From NCBI RefSeq assembly GCF_019343475.1, contig NZ_CP072454.1, forward strand, positions 1 through 64,000: a stretch of DNA of 64,000 nucleotides, read 5' to 3'. The notes under the pieces are model-generated. The model made no database searches. It saw only the letters and a program-made list of their open reading frames with translations, and was not told where the DNA came from. The position numbers and the translations under genes were made by a program. Below are positions 43,381 to 52,605 of this stretch, one piece after another. Origin of the DNA: Providencia sp. R33 (lineage in GTDB: Bacteria; Pseudomonadota; Gammaproteobacteria; Enterobacterales; Enterobacteriaceae). How positions within the stretch are numbered: the first letter of the stretch is position 1; each line of letters begins with the position of its first letter.

Positions 43381-44091
43381 ATGAGTGGCAAAGGGATACA
43401 CATCGAAAGTTTAAGCAAGCGGTATGGCGATGGTGACACCGCTGTCTTTGCCTTGAGAGACGTGAATATGCATGTTGCGCCTGGTGAAGTGGTGGGACTG
43501 ATCGGCCCTTCCGGGTCCGGCAAGAGCACGCTGCTCAAGTGTCTGGGTGCGGTGATCGAACCGACCGCCGGTCGCATGACGCTGGGCGATGAAGTGATCT
43601 ACGCCGATGGCTGGAAAGTCCGCGACCTGCGCGCCTTACGGCGTGACAAGATTGGTTTCGTTTTCCAGGCGCCGTACCTGATTCCGTTTCTCGATGTCAC
43701 CGACAACGTGGCGCTGCTGCCGATGCTTGCAGGCGTCGCGAATGGAGAGTCGCGCGCGAAGGCACTGGAATTGCTCACAGCGCTTGATGTGCAACACCGA
43801 GCTCGCGCAATGCCCTCGCAACTCTCCGGTGGCGAGCAGCAACGGGTCGCCATCGCGCGCGGACTGGTCAATCGTCCGCCGGTGATCCTGGCCGATGAAC
43901 CCACTGCGCCGCTGGATTCCGAGCGCGCCATGGCTGTAATCCGCATCCTCAACGACATGGCCCGGAAGTTCGAGACCGCCATCATCGTCGTCACCCATGA
44001 CGAAAAGATCATCCCCACATTCAAGCGCATCTACCACATCCGCGACGGCGTGACCCATGAGGAAGCTGGCGAAGGGCGGGAGTTCGAATGA
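43381..44091 (+). CDS. ABC transporter ATPase, LolD/MacB/DevA type
   Basis: About 236 residues from ATG 43381 (GGAGG upstream). Walker A GPSGSGKST at residues 42-50, Q-loop FVFQAPYLIP, signature LSGGEQQRVAIARGL, Walker B VILADEPTAPLD (Ala where most relatives have Gly), and H-loop VVTHDEKI. It energises the FtsX-like permease encoded just before. All catalytic motifs are present. Confidence 0.92.
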   Translation: MSGKGIHIESLSKRYGDGDTAVFALRDVNMHVAPGEVVGLIGPSGSGKSTLLKCLGAVIEPTAGRMTLGDEVIYADGWKVRDLRALRRDKIGFVFQAPYLIPFLDVTDNVALLPMLAGVANGESRAKALELLTALDVQHRARAMPSQLSGGEQQRVAIARGLVNRPPVILADEPTAPLDSERAMAVIRILNDMARKFETAIIVVTHDEKIIPTFKRIYHIRDGVTHEEAGEGREFE

Positions 44092-44119
44092 GAGAACGAT
44101 TGAATTACAGGAGAATTTC

Positions 44120-44593
44120 ATGACCCACCGCAAACACAGCCACGCATTTGGAACTATCACCCTGACCGTTACGGCCTGCCTGCTTTTATGGGGTTTTCAG
44201 TTGCCAGCTTGGGCTGGTGACGCTACCCAGGTTGAGCCACTGGCGCTACGCAAGATCATGCAGGAACTCGGGCGCAACATGCAGGCTATTACCGGTGCGA
44301 TTTCGCAGGAGGAATGGGTTCAGGTCGTTCAGCTCGCCCCAAAAGTTGCTGCACACCCCGAGCCACCGCTTACTGAAAAAATGCGCATCCTTGCTTACCT
44401 CGGCGCTGATGCGACCAAGTTCAGAAACTTTGACGCGCAGACTCACGAGGCGGCGCTGGCCATGAAGCTGGCTGCTGCGAGCAGCGACGGCAAGGCGGTG
44501 ATCCAATCATTCGCCCACGTGCAGGAAAGCTGCTTGGGCTGCCACCAAGCTTTCCGTAAACCTTTCGTGGAGCATTTTTATGGAGCACGCTAA
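44120..44593 (+). CDS. Periplasmic c-type cytochrome (cytochrome c'/c556-like)
   Basis: A 157-residue secreted protein from ATG 44120 (AGGAGA upstream; an in-frame open stretch back to 44057 overlaps the ATPase gene). Signal peptide to about AWA, then a helical domain with a single haem-binding motif C138-LG-C141-H142 near the C-terminus, the placement typical of four-helix cytochromes c' and c556; Met or other residues in helix 1 would supply the sixth ligand. It is unusual inside an efflux cassette. It may shuttle electrons to or protect from a redox-active exported compound (inference). Confidence 0.8.
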   Translation: MTHRKHSHAFGTITLTVTACLLLWGFQLPAWAGDATQVEPLALRKIMQELGRNMQAITGAISQEEWVQVVQLAPKVAAHPEPPLTEKMRILAYLGADATKFRNFDAQTHEAALAMKLAAASSDGKAVIQSFAHVQESCLGCHQAFRKPFVEHFYGAR

Positions 44594-46067
44594 AACATGC
44601 CAGCGCCCCATCAGTCTCGAAAGACGGCTTGCGGCAACTTACCTGATAGCTGGTCTGGTCACCGCCGGTCTGGCCGGCTGTGCCGCCGGCCCTGATTTTC
44701 AGCGTCCCACCGCACCCGATGTGGCTCGCTACACTGCAACACCGGTAGCTGATAGAACCGTGTCCGCTCCCACGCAGTTCGGCGAAACACAACGTCTAGT
44801 CGAAGGGCTTCCGATCGAAACGCAATGGTGGCAAAGCTTGGGTTCATCCGCACTCGACGGACTGATAAACGAAGCTTTCCATGTCAGCCCGACGCTGGCG
44901 AGCATCAGCGCCAATTTGCGACAGGCGCAGGAGCTTCTTGCCGCACAGGCGGGCTCGACGCAATATCCACAGGTAGATGTCGCACTGGGATCTCAGCGCC
45001 AGCAAATGAGTCCCAGTAGCCAAGGGTTGAGCGGAGACGCACGTCAATTCAGCCTCTACAACGCCAGCGTTGGCGTGCATTACAACCTCGATCTGGCTGG
45101 CGGCAACCGGCGCGCACTCGAAGCCTTGGCTGCTCGCGCCGACTACCGTCGCTTCGAACTGAATGCTGCGCGCCTGGCCCTTGCCGGCAACATAGCAACC
45201 GCTGCCATTACCCGAGCACGCCTCGCCGCGCAACTAGAAGCCACTACTGCCATTTTGCGCGTGCAGGATGAGCAACTGCGCCTAGCCCATGAACGCGTGC
45301 GTATCGGTCAGGCCTCACCTGATGAAGCGTTGAGCCTACAAGCTCAGGCGGAGCAAACGCGGGCAGAACTGCCTGCGCTGCGTAAACAACTGCAACAAAC
45401 CGAACATCTACTGGCGGTGCTAGCCGGTCGTGCCCCAGGCACGGGTGGCATCCCGGCCTTCACTCTGGCCGATTTCACTCTACCCGTCGAGATGCCGCTC
45501 GTCGTGCCCTCAGAACTGGTGCGCCGCCGACCGGATATCCAGGCGTCAGAGGCGCTGTTGCATGCGGCCAATGCAGACTATGGTGTGGCTGTCGCCAAGC
45601 TCTACCCACAGATCAACCTGAGCGCCAACCTTGGTTCTCAGGCGCTGACCACCGGTGCCCTGTTCGGTGGTGGCTCGGCAGTGTGGGGCCTGGTTGCGCA
45701 GCTCACCCAGCCTCTTTTTAATCCAGGGCTACCCGCAGAAAAAAGAGCGGCGCTCGCCGCTTTTGATGCCGCCGTAGCCAATTACCAGAGCGTCGTATTG
45801 GAGTCTTTGCGTAACGTCGCCGACACCCTGCGCGCGGTGGAAAGCGATGCACAAACTTTGACTGCCCTCGCTGCCGCTGATATGGCTGCACAGGCCTCCT
45901 TGCAGTCGGTCGAGCGGCAATACCGGCTGGGCGCGGCCAGCTACCTGCAACTGCTCATCGCGCAGCAACAGACACAGTCAATCCGGATCAATATGATTGC
46001 GGTCCAGGCACAACGCCTAGTCGATAGTGTTGCTTTATATCAGGCCCTGGGAGGTGGTGTCAGTTAA
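44580..46067 (+). CDS. Outer-membrane efflux lipoprotein (NodT/OprM-type TolC family)
   Basis: A 495-residue channel subunit. The lipobox LAGC follows a short hydrophobic leader (residues about 31-35). Two TolC-family repeats include GSSALDGLINEAFHVSPTLASISANLRQAQ and VPSELVRRRPDIQASEALLHAANADYGVAVAKLYPQINL, the latter the NodT-family hallmark. It overlaps the cytochrome stop by 14 bases. It supplies the outer-membrane exit for the adaptor-ABC complex; carrying its own channel makes the cassette self-sufficient in a new host. Confidence 0.92.
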   Translation: MEHAKTCQRPISLERRLAATYLIAGLVTAGLAGCAAGPDFQRPTAPDVARYTATPVADRTVSAPTQFGETQRLVEGLPIETQWWQSLGSSALDGLINEAFHVSPTLASISANLRQAQELLAAQAGSTQYPQVDVALGSQRQQMSPSSQGLSGDARQFSLYNASVGVHYNLDLAGGNRRALEALAARADYRRFELNAARLALAGNIATAAITRARLAAQLEATTAILRVQDEQLRLAHERVRIGQASPDEALSLQAQAEQTRAELPALRKQLQQTEHLLAVLAGRAPGTGGIPAFTLADFTLPVEMPLVVPSELVRRRPDIQASEALLHAANADYGVAVAKLYPQINLSANLGSQALTTGALFGGGSAVWGLVAQLTQPLFNPGLPAEKRAALAAFDAAVANYQSVVLESLRNVADTLRAVESDAQTLTALAAADMAAQASLQSVERQYRLGAASYLQLLIAQQQTQSIRINMIAVQAQRLVDSVALYQALGGGVS

Positions 46068-46069
46068 GA

Positions 46070-46190
46070 CTATGCCCTAACCTGATGTCAGATGTTGAGC
46101 ACAAACAACGTCAGAGTAGAGTGTGAATTTATATTTATTGACACATTCAGCCAAGGGTAATAGATTTCATCCTGACATTTTTACCTTTGG
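46070..46190 (+). other. res site of the Tn3-family transposon
   Basis: The non-coding stretch between cargo and tnpR contains TGCCCTAACCTGATGTCAGATG at its start and TGACACATTCAGCC...TCCTGACA at its end, the arrangement of subsites I to III seen in Tn21-type res sites. TnpR resolves cointegrates here. The cargo ends exactly at this boundary, the usual place where passenger genes join Tn21-type elements. Confidence 0.75.
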
Positions 46191-46197
46191 AGGCATC

Positions 46198-46755
46198 TTG
46201 CAAGGTCAACGTATCGGCTACGTCCGCGTCAGCAGCTTCGACCAGAATCCTGATCGACAACTGGAACAAATAGAAGTCGGCAAGGTATTCACCGATAAGG
46301 CTTCAGGCAAGGACACACAACGTCCCGAACTTGAAAGGCTGCTGGCCTTCGTCCGCGAGGGCGACACCGTGGTGGTGCATAGCATGGACAGGTTGGCACG
46401 CAACCTTGATGACCTGCGCCGCATCGTCCAAGGGCTGACACAACGGGGCGTGCGCATGGAGTTCGTCAAAGAAGGGCTGACGTTCACCGGCGAGGACTCA
46501 CCGATGGCCAATCTGATGCTGTCGGTCATGGGAGCCTTTGCTGAGTTCGAGCGCGCCCTGATCCGCGAACGTCAGCGCGAGGGAATCGTGCTGGCCAAGC
46601 AGCGCGGTGCCTACCGGGGACGAAAGAAATCGCTGAACAGCGAACAAATTGCCGAGTTGAAACGGCGAGTTGCGGCAGGCGACCAAAAAACCTTGGTGGC
46701 CCGTGACTTCGGCATCAGCCGCGAAACCTTGTACCAGTACCTGCGGGAAGACTGA
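46198..46755 (+). CDS. tnpR: Tn3-family resolvase (serine recombinase)
   Basis: About 185 residues from TTG 46198, chosen because GGAGG lies 4 bases upstream and the product then starts like Tn21 TnpR (LQGQRIGYVRVSS). The frame is open further back to 46123. Catalytic Ser is in YVRVSSFDQNPDRQ; conserved stretches are DKASGKDTQRPEL, HSMDRLARNLDDLR and FAEFERALIRERQREG, and a C-terminal HTH VARDFGISRETLYQYL. It acts at the adjacent res site. Confidence 0.93.
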   Translation: MQGQRIGYVRVSSFDQNPDRQLEQIEVGKVFTDKASGKDTQRPELERLLAFVREGDTVVVHSMDRLARNLDDLRRIVQGLTQRGVRMEFVKEGLTFTGEDSPMANLMLSVMGAFAEFERALIRERQREGIVLAKQRGAYRGRKKSLNSEQIAELKRRVAAGDQKTLVARDFGISRETLYQYLRED

Positions 46756-46757
46756 CC

Positions 46758-49730
46758 ATGCCACGCCGCTCAATCCTGTCCGCCACCGAGCGCGAAAGTC
46801 TGCTGGCACTGCCAGATGCCAAAGACGAACTGATACGGCACTACACGTTCAACGAAACCGACCTGTCGGTGATCCGTCAGCGTCGCGGCGCCGCGAATCG
46901 ATTGGGCTTCGCCGTGCAGCTTTGCTACTTGCGATTCCCTGGCATCTTCTTGGGCGTCGATGAACCTCCATTTCCGCCCCTGCTGCGCATGGTGGCCGCA
47001 CAACTCAAGGTGCCGGTGGAAAGCTGGAACGATTACGGCCAGCGCGAGCAGACACGGCGGGAGCACTTGGTCGAGCTGCAAACGGTGTTTGGATTCAAGC
47101 CCTTCACCATGAGTCACTACCGGCAAGCCGTGCATACATTGACCGAACTGGCCTTGCAAACAGACAAAGGCATTGTGCTGGCCAGCACCCTTGTTGAAAA
47201 CCTGCGGCGGCAGAGCATCATCCTACCCGCCATGAATGCCATCGAGCGCGCAAGCGCCGAGGCCATTACCCGTGCCAACCGGAGCATCCATGCGGCATTG
47301 GCCGATTTCTTGATACCTGTCCATCGCCAGCGCCTGGACGAACTGCTCAAGCGCAAGGATGGTAGCAAAATGACGTGGCTAGCGTGGCTGCGCCAATCGC
47401 CCGCCAAGCCGAACTCGCGCCACATGCTTGAACACATCGAACGCCTCAAAGCCTGGCAGGCGCTTGACCTACCTGCTGGCATCGAACGGCAGGTACACCA
47501 AAACCGCTTGCTCAAGATCGCCCGCGAGGGCGGCCAGATGACGCCCGCCGACCTGGCCAAGTTCGAGTCGCAGCGGCGTTACGCCACCTTGGTAGCATTG
47601 GCCATCGAGGGCATGGCCACCGTCACTGATGAAATCATCGACCTTCACGACCGCATCATCGGCAAGCTGTTCAATGCGGCCAAGAACAAGCATCAACAGC
47701 AGTTCCAGGCTTCCGGCAAGGCGATCAACGACAAGGTGCGGATGTATGGGCGCATCGGTCAGGCGCTGATTGAAGCCAAACAAAGCGGCGGCGATCCGTT
47801 CGCCGCCATCGAAGCGGTCATGCCGTGGGACACCTTCGCCGCCAGCGTCACCGAGGCGCAAACGCTGGCGCGGCCTGCCGATTTTGATTTCCTGCACCAT
47901 ATCGGCGAGAGTTACGCCACGCTGCGCCGCTATGCGCCGCAGTTCCTGGACGTGCTCAAACTGCGCGCCGCGCCCACCGCCAAGGGTGTGCTCGATGCCA
48001 TCGACGTGCTGCGCGGCATGAACAGCGACAGCGCGCGCAAGGTGCCCGCCGATGCGCCAACCGCATTCATCAAGCCGCGCTGGGCAAAGCTGGTTCTGAC
48101 CGACGAGGGTATTGACCGGCGTTACTACGAGTTATGCGCCCTGTCGGAGCTGAAGAACGCACTGCGCTCTGGTGATGTTTGGGTGCAGGGTTCGCGCCAG
48201 TTCAAGGACTTCGACGAATACCTGGTGCCGATCGAGAAGTTCGCCACCCTGAAGCTGGCCAGCGAATTGCCACTGGCCGTGGCCACCGACTGCGACCAAT
48301 ATCTGCATGACCGACTGGAATTATTGGAGGCGCAACTCGCCACAGTCAACCGCATGGCGGCGACCAACGACTTACCGGATGCCATCATCACCACTGCATC
48401 GGGCCTGAAGATCACGCCGCTGGACGCAGCGGTGCCAGACGCCGCGCAAGCCTTGATTGACCAGTCGGCGATGTTGCTGCCGCACCTCAAGATCACCGAG
48501 TTGCTGATGGAGGTCGATGAATGGACGGGCTTCACGCGCCACTTCACACACCTGAAGACCGGCGACATGGCCAAGGACAAAACCTTGCTGATGACGACGA
48601 TTCTGGCTGATGGTATCAATCTTGGGCTCACCAAGATGGCCGAGTCCTGCCCTGGCGCCACCTACGCCAAGCTGTCTTGGCTGCAAGCCTGGCACGTTCG
48701 CGACGAAACCTATTCGACGGCGCTGGCCGAGCTGGTGAACGCACAGTTTCGACAACCCTTCGCCGGAAACTGGGGCGACGGCACCACGTCATCGTCGGAC
48801 GGCCAGAACTTCCGAACCGGCAGCAAGGCAGAGAGCACCGGGCATATCAATCCGAAGTATGGAAGTAGCCCTGGGCGGACGTTCTATACCCATATCTCCG
48901 ACCAATACGCGCCCTTCAGCGCCAAGGTGGTCAACGTCGGCTTGCGCGACTCGACCTATGTGCTCGATGGCCTGCTGTACCACGAGTCTGACTTGCGTAT
49001 CGAGGAACACTACACCGACACGGCGGGCTTCACCGATCATGTGTTCGGCCTGATGCACTTTCTGGGATTCCGGTTCGCGCCGCGCATCCGCGACCTGGGC
49101 GACACCAAGCTGTTCATTCCCAAGGGCGATACTGCCTACGATGCACTCAAGCCGATGATTAGCAGCGACAGGCTGAACATCAAGGCTATTCGCGCTCATT
49201 GGGATGAAATCCTACGGCTGGCCACTTCGATCAAGCAGGGCACGGTGACGGCCTCGCTGATGCTGCGCAAGCTCGGCAGCTATCCGCGCCAAAACGGCTT
49301 GGCCGTCGCCCTGCGCGAGCTGGGGCGCATCGAGCGCACGCTGTTCATTCTGGATTGGCTGCAAAGCGTGGAGCTGCGCCGCCGCGTCCATGCGGGGCTG
49401 AATAAGGGCGAGGCGCGCAACGCGCTGGCCAGGGCGGTCTTCTTCTACCGATTGGGTGAAATCCGCGACCGCAGTTTTGAGCAGCAGCGCTACCGGGCCA
49501 GCGGCCTCAATCTGGTGACGGCGGCCATCGTGTTGTGGAACACGGTCTATCTGGAGCGTGCCACCAGTGCTTTGCGTGCCCACGGCAAGGCGCTGGACGA
49601 CACGTTGCTGCAATATCTGTCACCGCTGGGGTGGGAGCATATCAACCTGACCGGCGATTACCTATGGCGCAGCAGTGCCAAGGTCGGTGCGGGGAAGTTC
49701 AGGCCATTGCGACCGCTGCCACCGGCTTAG
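46758..49730 (+). CDS. tnpA: Tn3-family transposase, Tn21 subgroup
   Basis: A 990-residue DDE transposase, full length for the Tn21 subgroup (about 988). The start MPRRSILSATERESLLALP is diagnostic; later blocks include SELKNALRSGDVWVQGSRQFKDF, GTTSSSDGQNF, SDQYAPFSAKVVNVGLRDS, and SPLGWEHINLTGDYLW at the end. The stop overlaps the start of the right inverted repeat, as in related elements. The N-terminal third looks more diverged from Tn21 than the C-terminal half. It appears intact. Confidence 0.94.
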   Translation: MPRRSILSATERESLLALPDAKDELIRHYTFNETDLSVIRQRRGAANRLGFAVQLCYLRFPGIFLGVDEPPFPPLLRMVAAQLKVPVESWNDYGQREQTRREHLVELQTVFGFKPFTMSHYRQAVHTLTELALQTDKGIVLASTLVENLRRQSIILPAMNAIERASAEAITRANRSIHAALADFLIPVHRQRLDELLKRKDGSKMTWLAWLRQSPAKPNSRHMLEHIERLKAWQALDLPAGIERQVHQNRLLKIAREGGQMTPADLAKFESQRRYATLVALAIEGMATVTDEIIDLHDRIIGKLFNAAKNKHQQQFQASGKAINDKVRMYGRIGQALIEAKQSGGDPFAAIEAVMPWDTFAASVTEAQTLARPADFDFLHHIGESYATLRRYAPQFLDVLKLRAAPTAKGVLDAIDVLRGMNSDSARKVPADAPTAFIKPRWAKLVLTDEGIDRRYYELCALSELKNALRSGDVWVQGSRQFKDFDEYLVPIEKFATLKLASELPLAVATDCDQYLHDRLELLEAQLATVNRMAATNDLPDAIITTASGLKITPLDAAVPDAAQALIDQSAMLLPHLKITELLMEVDEWTGFTRHFTHLKTGDMAKDKTLLMTTILADGINLGLTKMAESCPGATYAKLSWLQAWHVRDETYSTALAELVNAQFRQPFAGNWGDGTTSSSDGQNFRTGSKAESTGHINPKYGSSPGRTFYTHISDQYAPFSAKVVNVGLRDSTYVLDGLLYHESDLRIEEHYTDTAGFTDHVFGLMHFLGFRFAPRIRDLGDTKLFIPKGDTAYDALKPMISSDRLNIKAIRAHWDEILRLATSIKQGTVTASLMLRKLGSYPRQNGLAVALRELGRIERTLFILDWLQSVELRRRVHAGLNKGEARNALARAVFFYRLGEIRDRSFEQQRYRASGLNLVTAAIVLWNTVYLERATSALRAHGKALDDTLLQYLSPLGWEHINLTGDYLWRSSAKVGAGKFRPLRPLPPA

Positions 49731-49763
49731 CGTGCTTTATTTTCCGTTTTCTGAGACGACCCC

Positions 49764-50611
49764 TTAATCAACTTTTTCGCTGTGCCACGCGTGCCATGCT
49801 CAAACATGCCAAGCGTCTTGGGCTCGAAATTGGCATTTTTTGTGCGCTACATACTTATGGTCGCCAGCTCAATCAACATCCGCACATTCATTTGTCGGTG
49901 ACCCGAGGCGGTCTCACGCAATATGACACCTGGAAACCCATTTTCTTTAAAAAGAAAGACGTCGAAAAGGTCTGGCGCAGTGCCGTCATTCGGCTCCTTC
50001 GAGACAGCTATTTTCAGTTACAACCCAATAAATTGCCTGGCTTTGGGCATATTCGAGATTACCCAACGTGGTGTCGTTACCTCAATGCCCAGTTTCAGCG
50101 TTATTGGAAAATCCATTTTGCTAAAAAGACTCGAGGCGCTTGGCACGATGTGAAATATCTGGGCCGATACCTAAAACGTCCTCCCATCTCAGCGTCTCAG
50201 TTGAAACACTACAGCGGGGGCACCGTGGTTCATCATTACTATGACCACCACAGCCAACAATATCGACGACAGACCTTATCCCAAGAAGAAATGATACGAC
50301 GTTATGTCAGTCATATCCCTGCGCGGCATTTTAAGATGATCCGCTATTACGGTTTTTTAGCCAATCGCAAACGTGGGCGCTTATTACCTAAAGTGTATGA
50401 TGCGCTGGATATAACACATCCTAACGTGCCTGAAAAACCGGGGTTTGCGACCCTTATCAAAGGTTTTTTAAACACAGATCCCTATCAATGTATTTTATGT
50501 GGAAACCGACTGCGGTTTATGAGTGCGGAAAAAGGCATACATGCAGTCACTTTATTATCAGAAAGACGAGATAAAATGGCTAAAAAACGATGGTTACAAA
50601 CCGCAGCCTAG
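49764..50611 (+). pseudogene. IS91-like transposase, 5'-truncated, right of Tn3 element
   Basis: The frame begins at the transposon end and reads LNQLFRCATRAMLKHAKRLG, then HPHIHLSVTRGG (HUH His-x-His motif), KDVEKVWRSAVIRLLRDSYF, IHFAKKTRGAWHDVKYLGRYL, and on to the natural C-terminus KKRWLQTAA. The N-terminal zinc-ribbon part is missing. It contains the region also present in the left-hand fragment (39954-40278), with several differences, so these are two separate copies. Confidence 0.82.
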
Positions 50612-51617
50612 GATCAGTGTGCCTATAATTAGGCTTTTAGGTCATAATTAAAACTAATTACTGTTCTCATGGTTAATCAACGAATAAACGATCAGAATTT
50701 AATAGAAATATAGCACTCAAAACCCTCGATTCATGCGTCACTCCATTCATTGAGATTCCTAACCATCAAGATAGATTACACCGTTGATACATAGCCATAT
50801 AAATATGCTAGACCATTAGATAGTCTCATTACCGGAGAATATTCTGAATGGGATTAAGTCTATTTGATTTAAACATAAACAATGAATTATCTCTTTAACG
50901 TGTTTTTTACATCATTGGCTCCAGATTTAGCACTGCACTTAGGAGCAATATTTGTTTTTTGTCTCAATAGATGCGATTACCACTAATTCTATTTGCCCGA
51001 AGGGCTGTAGACGGCAAATAATGTTACAAAGAAAGTTTAAGGTCAGGGCCGTCGAGACCCGCGTGAGCGGTTACAATGTGTTTAATGCCCCAATCCGCCC
51101 CCTGCCCTGGTTAAGCATAATAAAATTAAAACCGTAAAATTGTTTTTTGACCCTTTGAAAAACGCAGTGAGACGGGCAAGAGGCGTAGCCTCGATGAACG
51201 GCTGTAGCTGCGCGTTAAGGTGGCCAGCGGCCAGCTTTACGGGGGCAATGGCACCTTGCTGAAACTTTGTTTGAGCGGCAGCCATTTATGGCTTGTTAGC
51301 GAAGGCGTTATTGTTTTTATCTCTTTAGAGAGTGCGGCTTGAAAAAACAGAGCCGCATCTCCTTATTTATAAGGTCGTTTAGTTCAGAAGCTAAAAACGA
51401 ATTTAACCATAAAAATTAGATAGTATTCGAAGTTAATTGAAGCAAACAAAATCATTCGAAGTTAGTCGATTAAATAAAGAACGAAAATGTTCGTGAGTAC
51501 ATCAGCTTGAAGAATTGAGGTGTTGATATAGTCATGCCGCCGCTCAAAAAACAGGCTGTTTAGATTTGGGTCAAACGAAACCACCGCCAGTCAAGGCGGT
51601 AAATTTAAGGGGATGAA
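50612..51617. other. Gene-free interval downstream of RepA (candidate origin region)
   Basis: About 1 kb without a supported gene, lying downstream of repA, where IncFII-type plasmids carry their origin. A relatively GC-rich stretch is at 51040-51290. An 11-bp direct repeat ATTCGAAGTTA occurs at 51425-51435 and 51454-51464. I did not find a perfect DnaA box by eye. The first 30 bases may be residual IS91 end. Confidence 0.4.
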
Positions 51618-52556
51618 TTAGGAGTCGGGTAAGTGGTTAATATAATACAGGTAAATAGCTTGCCCTTGTATACTCGGATATAAGGCTTTCATTTCACGCT
51701 CAAACGCCATAACAGCCGCTAAAGGTTGTGTCACCTTCCAAGCTTCAAAACGGCGCCATGCAGTATGCTCAGGACTTTCTGGCGCTTCAAGGCTTTTGGC
51801 TAACGCTTTCTTTTCCTTCAGGGCCTTAGCAAGATGTTTCTTTTCTTGCTTGAGCGCTTCATCTTTCCCAATCACTAACGTTTTGAGTTTATCGAGCAGG
51901 TTACGAAGTTTATGCTTATCATCGAGTGATGCGACATTCGCGCGTGCGAGTCGCAGTACGTGCTGTGCGTACCGTTTTTGGTAACTCTCCTTTAACCCCT
52001 TCTTTTCCATCCAGCGATTAAAACTGGCCACGACTTCCCGCAGTTCCTGTTTGGAAAAACCCAGTCCATGAAAAAACTCCGGTCGTATCCAGATACGCAT
52101 CGCTTTGTATTGTTTCGCTTCGATATCAAAATCGCGGTCAACAATAATGAGGTTAGCTTGCTCCCAGTCGCGTAGCGCGTGCAGTATTGGGTCATAACTT
52201 TTACGGCCACTGTCATAACGGTATAACTGGCCACAGAGCTCGGCCAATTTTTCCACGGAGCACATCACTTCAAACAGCGCGTCACTTTCAGGGTTATAAT
52301 CCGCATAAGCAATCATGGCCATCGCGAGTGCATCAAACGTTTCTCGACGCTCTGAGCGCACCGATATCCGCTGCTTTCGGCTATAACGCAGCTGGTAAAT
52401 ATGGGGGTTTCGGTTCCAATCGTGACGTTTTAAGGCTGCTGCAAAACGGCGCACGGGGACCAATTGGGGGAGTTTACCCAAAAATTTAGGTACATAGTGG
52501 CGATGAATTTTCCCTAAAGAACAAGGAGGTAATGTGATTGTTTGGGTATTATCCAT
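51618..52556 (-). CDS. repA: Plasmid replication initiator, IncFII-like RepA
   Basis: A 312-residue initiator that would open the origin and recruit the host replisome. The N-terminal region with LPQLVPVRRFAAALKRHDWNRNPHI and the winged-helix-like block YDPILHALRDWEQANLIIVD resemble RepA proteins of the IncFII and related groups. A Lys/Glu-rich coiled coil occupies about residues 215-260. The strongest support is the context: leader peptide overlapping its start, and an antisense promoter with a stem-loop upstream, as in IncFII/IncB/IncL-M control regions. The natural site AAGGGG lies 8 bases before the ATG. Confidence 0.78.
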   Translation of the reverse strand: MDNTQTITLPPCSLGKIHRHYVPKFLGKLPQLVPVRRFAAALKRHDWNRNPHIYQLRYSRKQRISVRSERRETFDALAMAMIAYADYNPESDALFEVMCSVEKLAELCGQLYRYDSGRKSYDPILHALRDWEQANLIIVDRDFDIEAKQYKAMRIWIRPEFFHGLGFSKQELREVVASFNRWMEKKGLKESYQKRYAQHVLRLARANVASLDDKHKLRNLLDKLKTLVIGKDEALKQEKKHLAKALKEKKALAKSLEAPESPEHTAWRRFEAWKVTQPLAAVMAFEREMKALYPSIQGQAIYLYYINHLPDS

Positions 52557-52605
52557 CCCTCCTGCCCCTTATGTTGCACAGAAGGAGTTGAATTTTTTTG
52601 CGCAT
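52549..52605 (-). CDS. RepA leader peptide (tap/repY-like)
   Basis: An 18-codon frame MRKKIQLLLCNIRGRRDG behind GGGGAG at 9-10 bases. Its TAA lies 4 bases inside repA, overlapping the repA ATG, so translation of repA is probably coupled to it. Analogous leaders (tap, repY) in IncFII-like plasmids are the target of antisense control. Too short to be recognised except by position. Confidence 0.6.
   Translation of the reverse strand: MRKKIQLLLCNIRGRRDG

Larger units (their letters stand above)
40279..49763 (+). mobile_element. Tn3-family (Tn21-like) transposon carrying an ABC efflux cassette
   Basis: A 9485-bp element bounded by 38-bp inverted repeats of the Tn21 type, beginning GGGGACGTCTCAG on the left (40279-40316) and ending in the complement of GGGGTCGTCTCAG on the right (49726-49763); the two repeats differ at two positions. 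Order: TetR regulator, adaptor, ABC permease, ATPase, cytochrome, outer-membrane channel, res, tnpR, tnpA. The DNA is GC-rich against an AT-rich plasmid, so it came from a different host group. The flanking 5-mers (TATCA, TTAAT) do not match. Confidence 0.93.

Noticed and set aside
41019..49613. Many long open frames opposite or overlapping the efflux and transposition genes
   Set aside because: The GC-rich codon usage of the transposon produces long shadow frames; they lack ribosome sites and family motifs.
49535..49763. Coding start of the IS91-like frame inside tnpA
   Set aside because: The open frame extends back into the transposase gene and inverted repeat by chance; the homologous part begins only after the transposon end at 49764.
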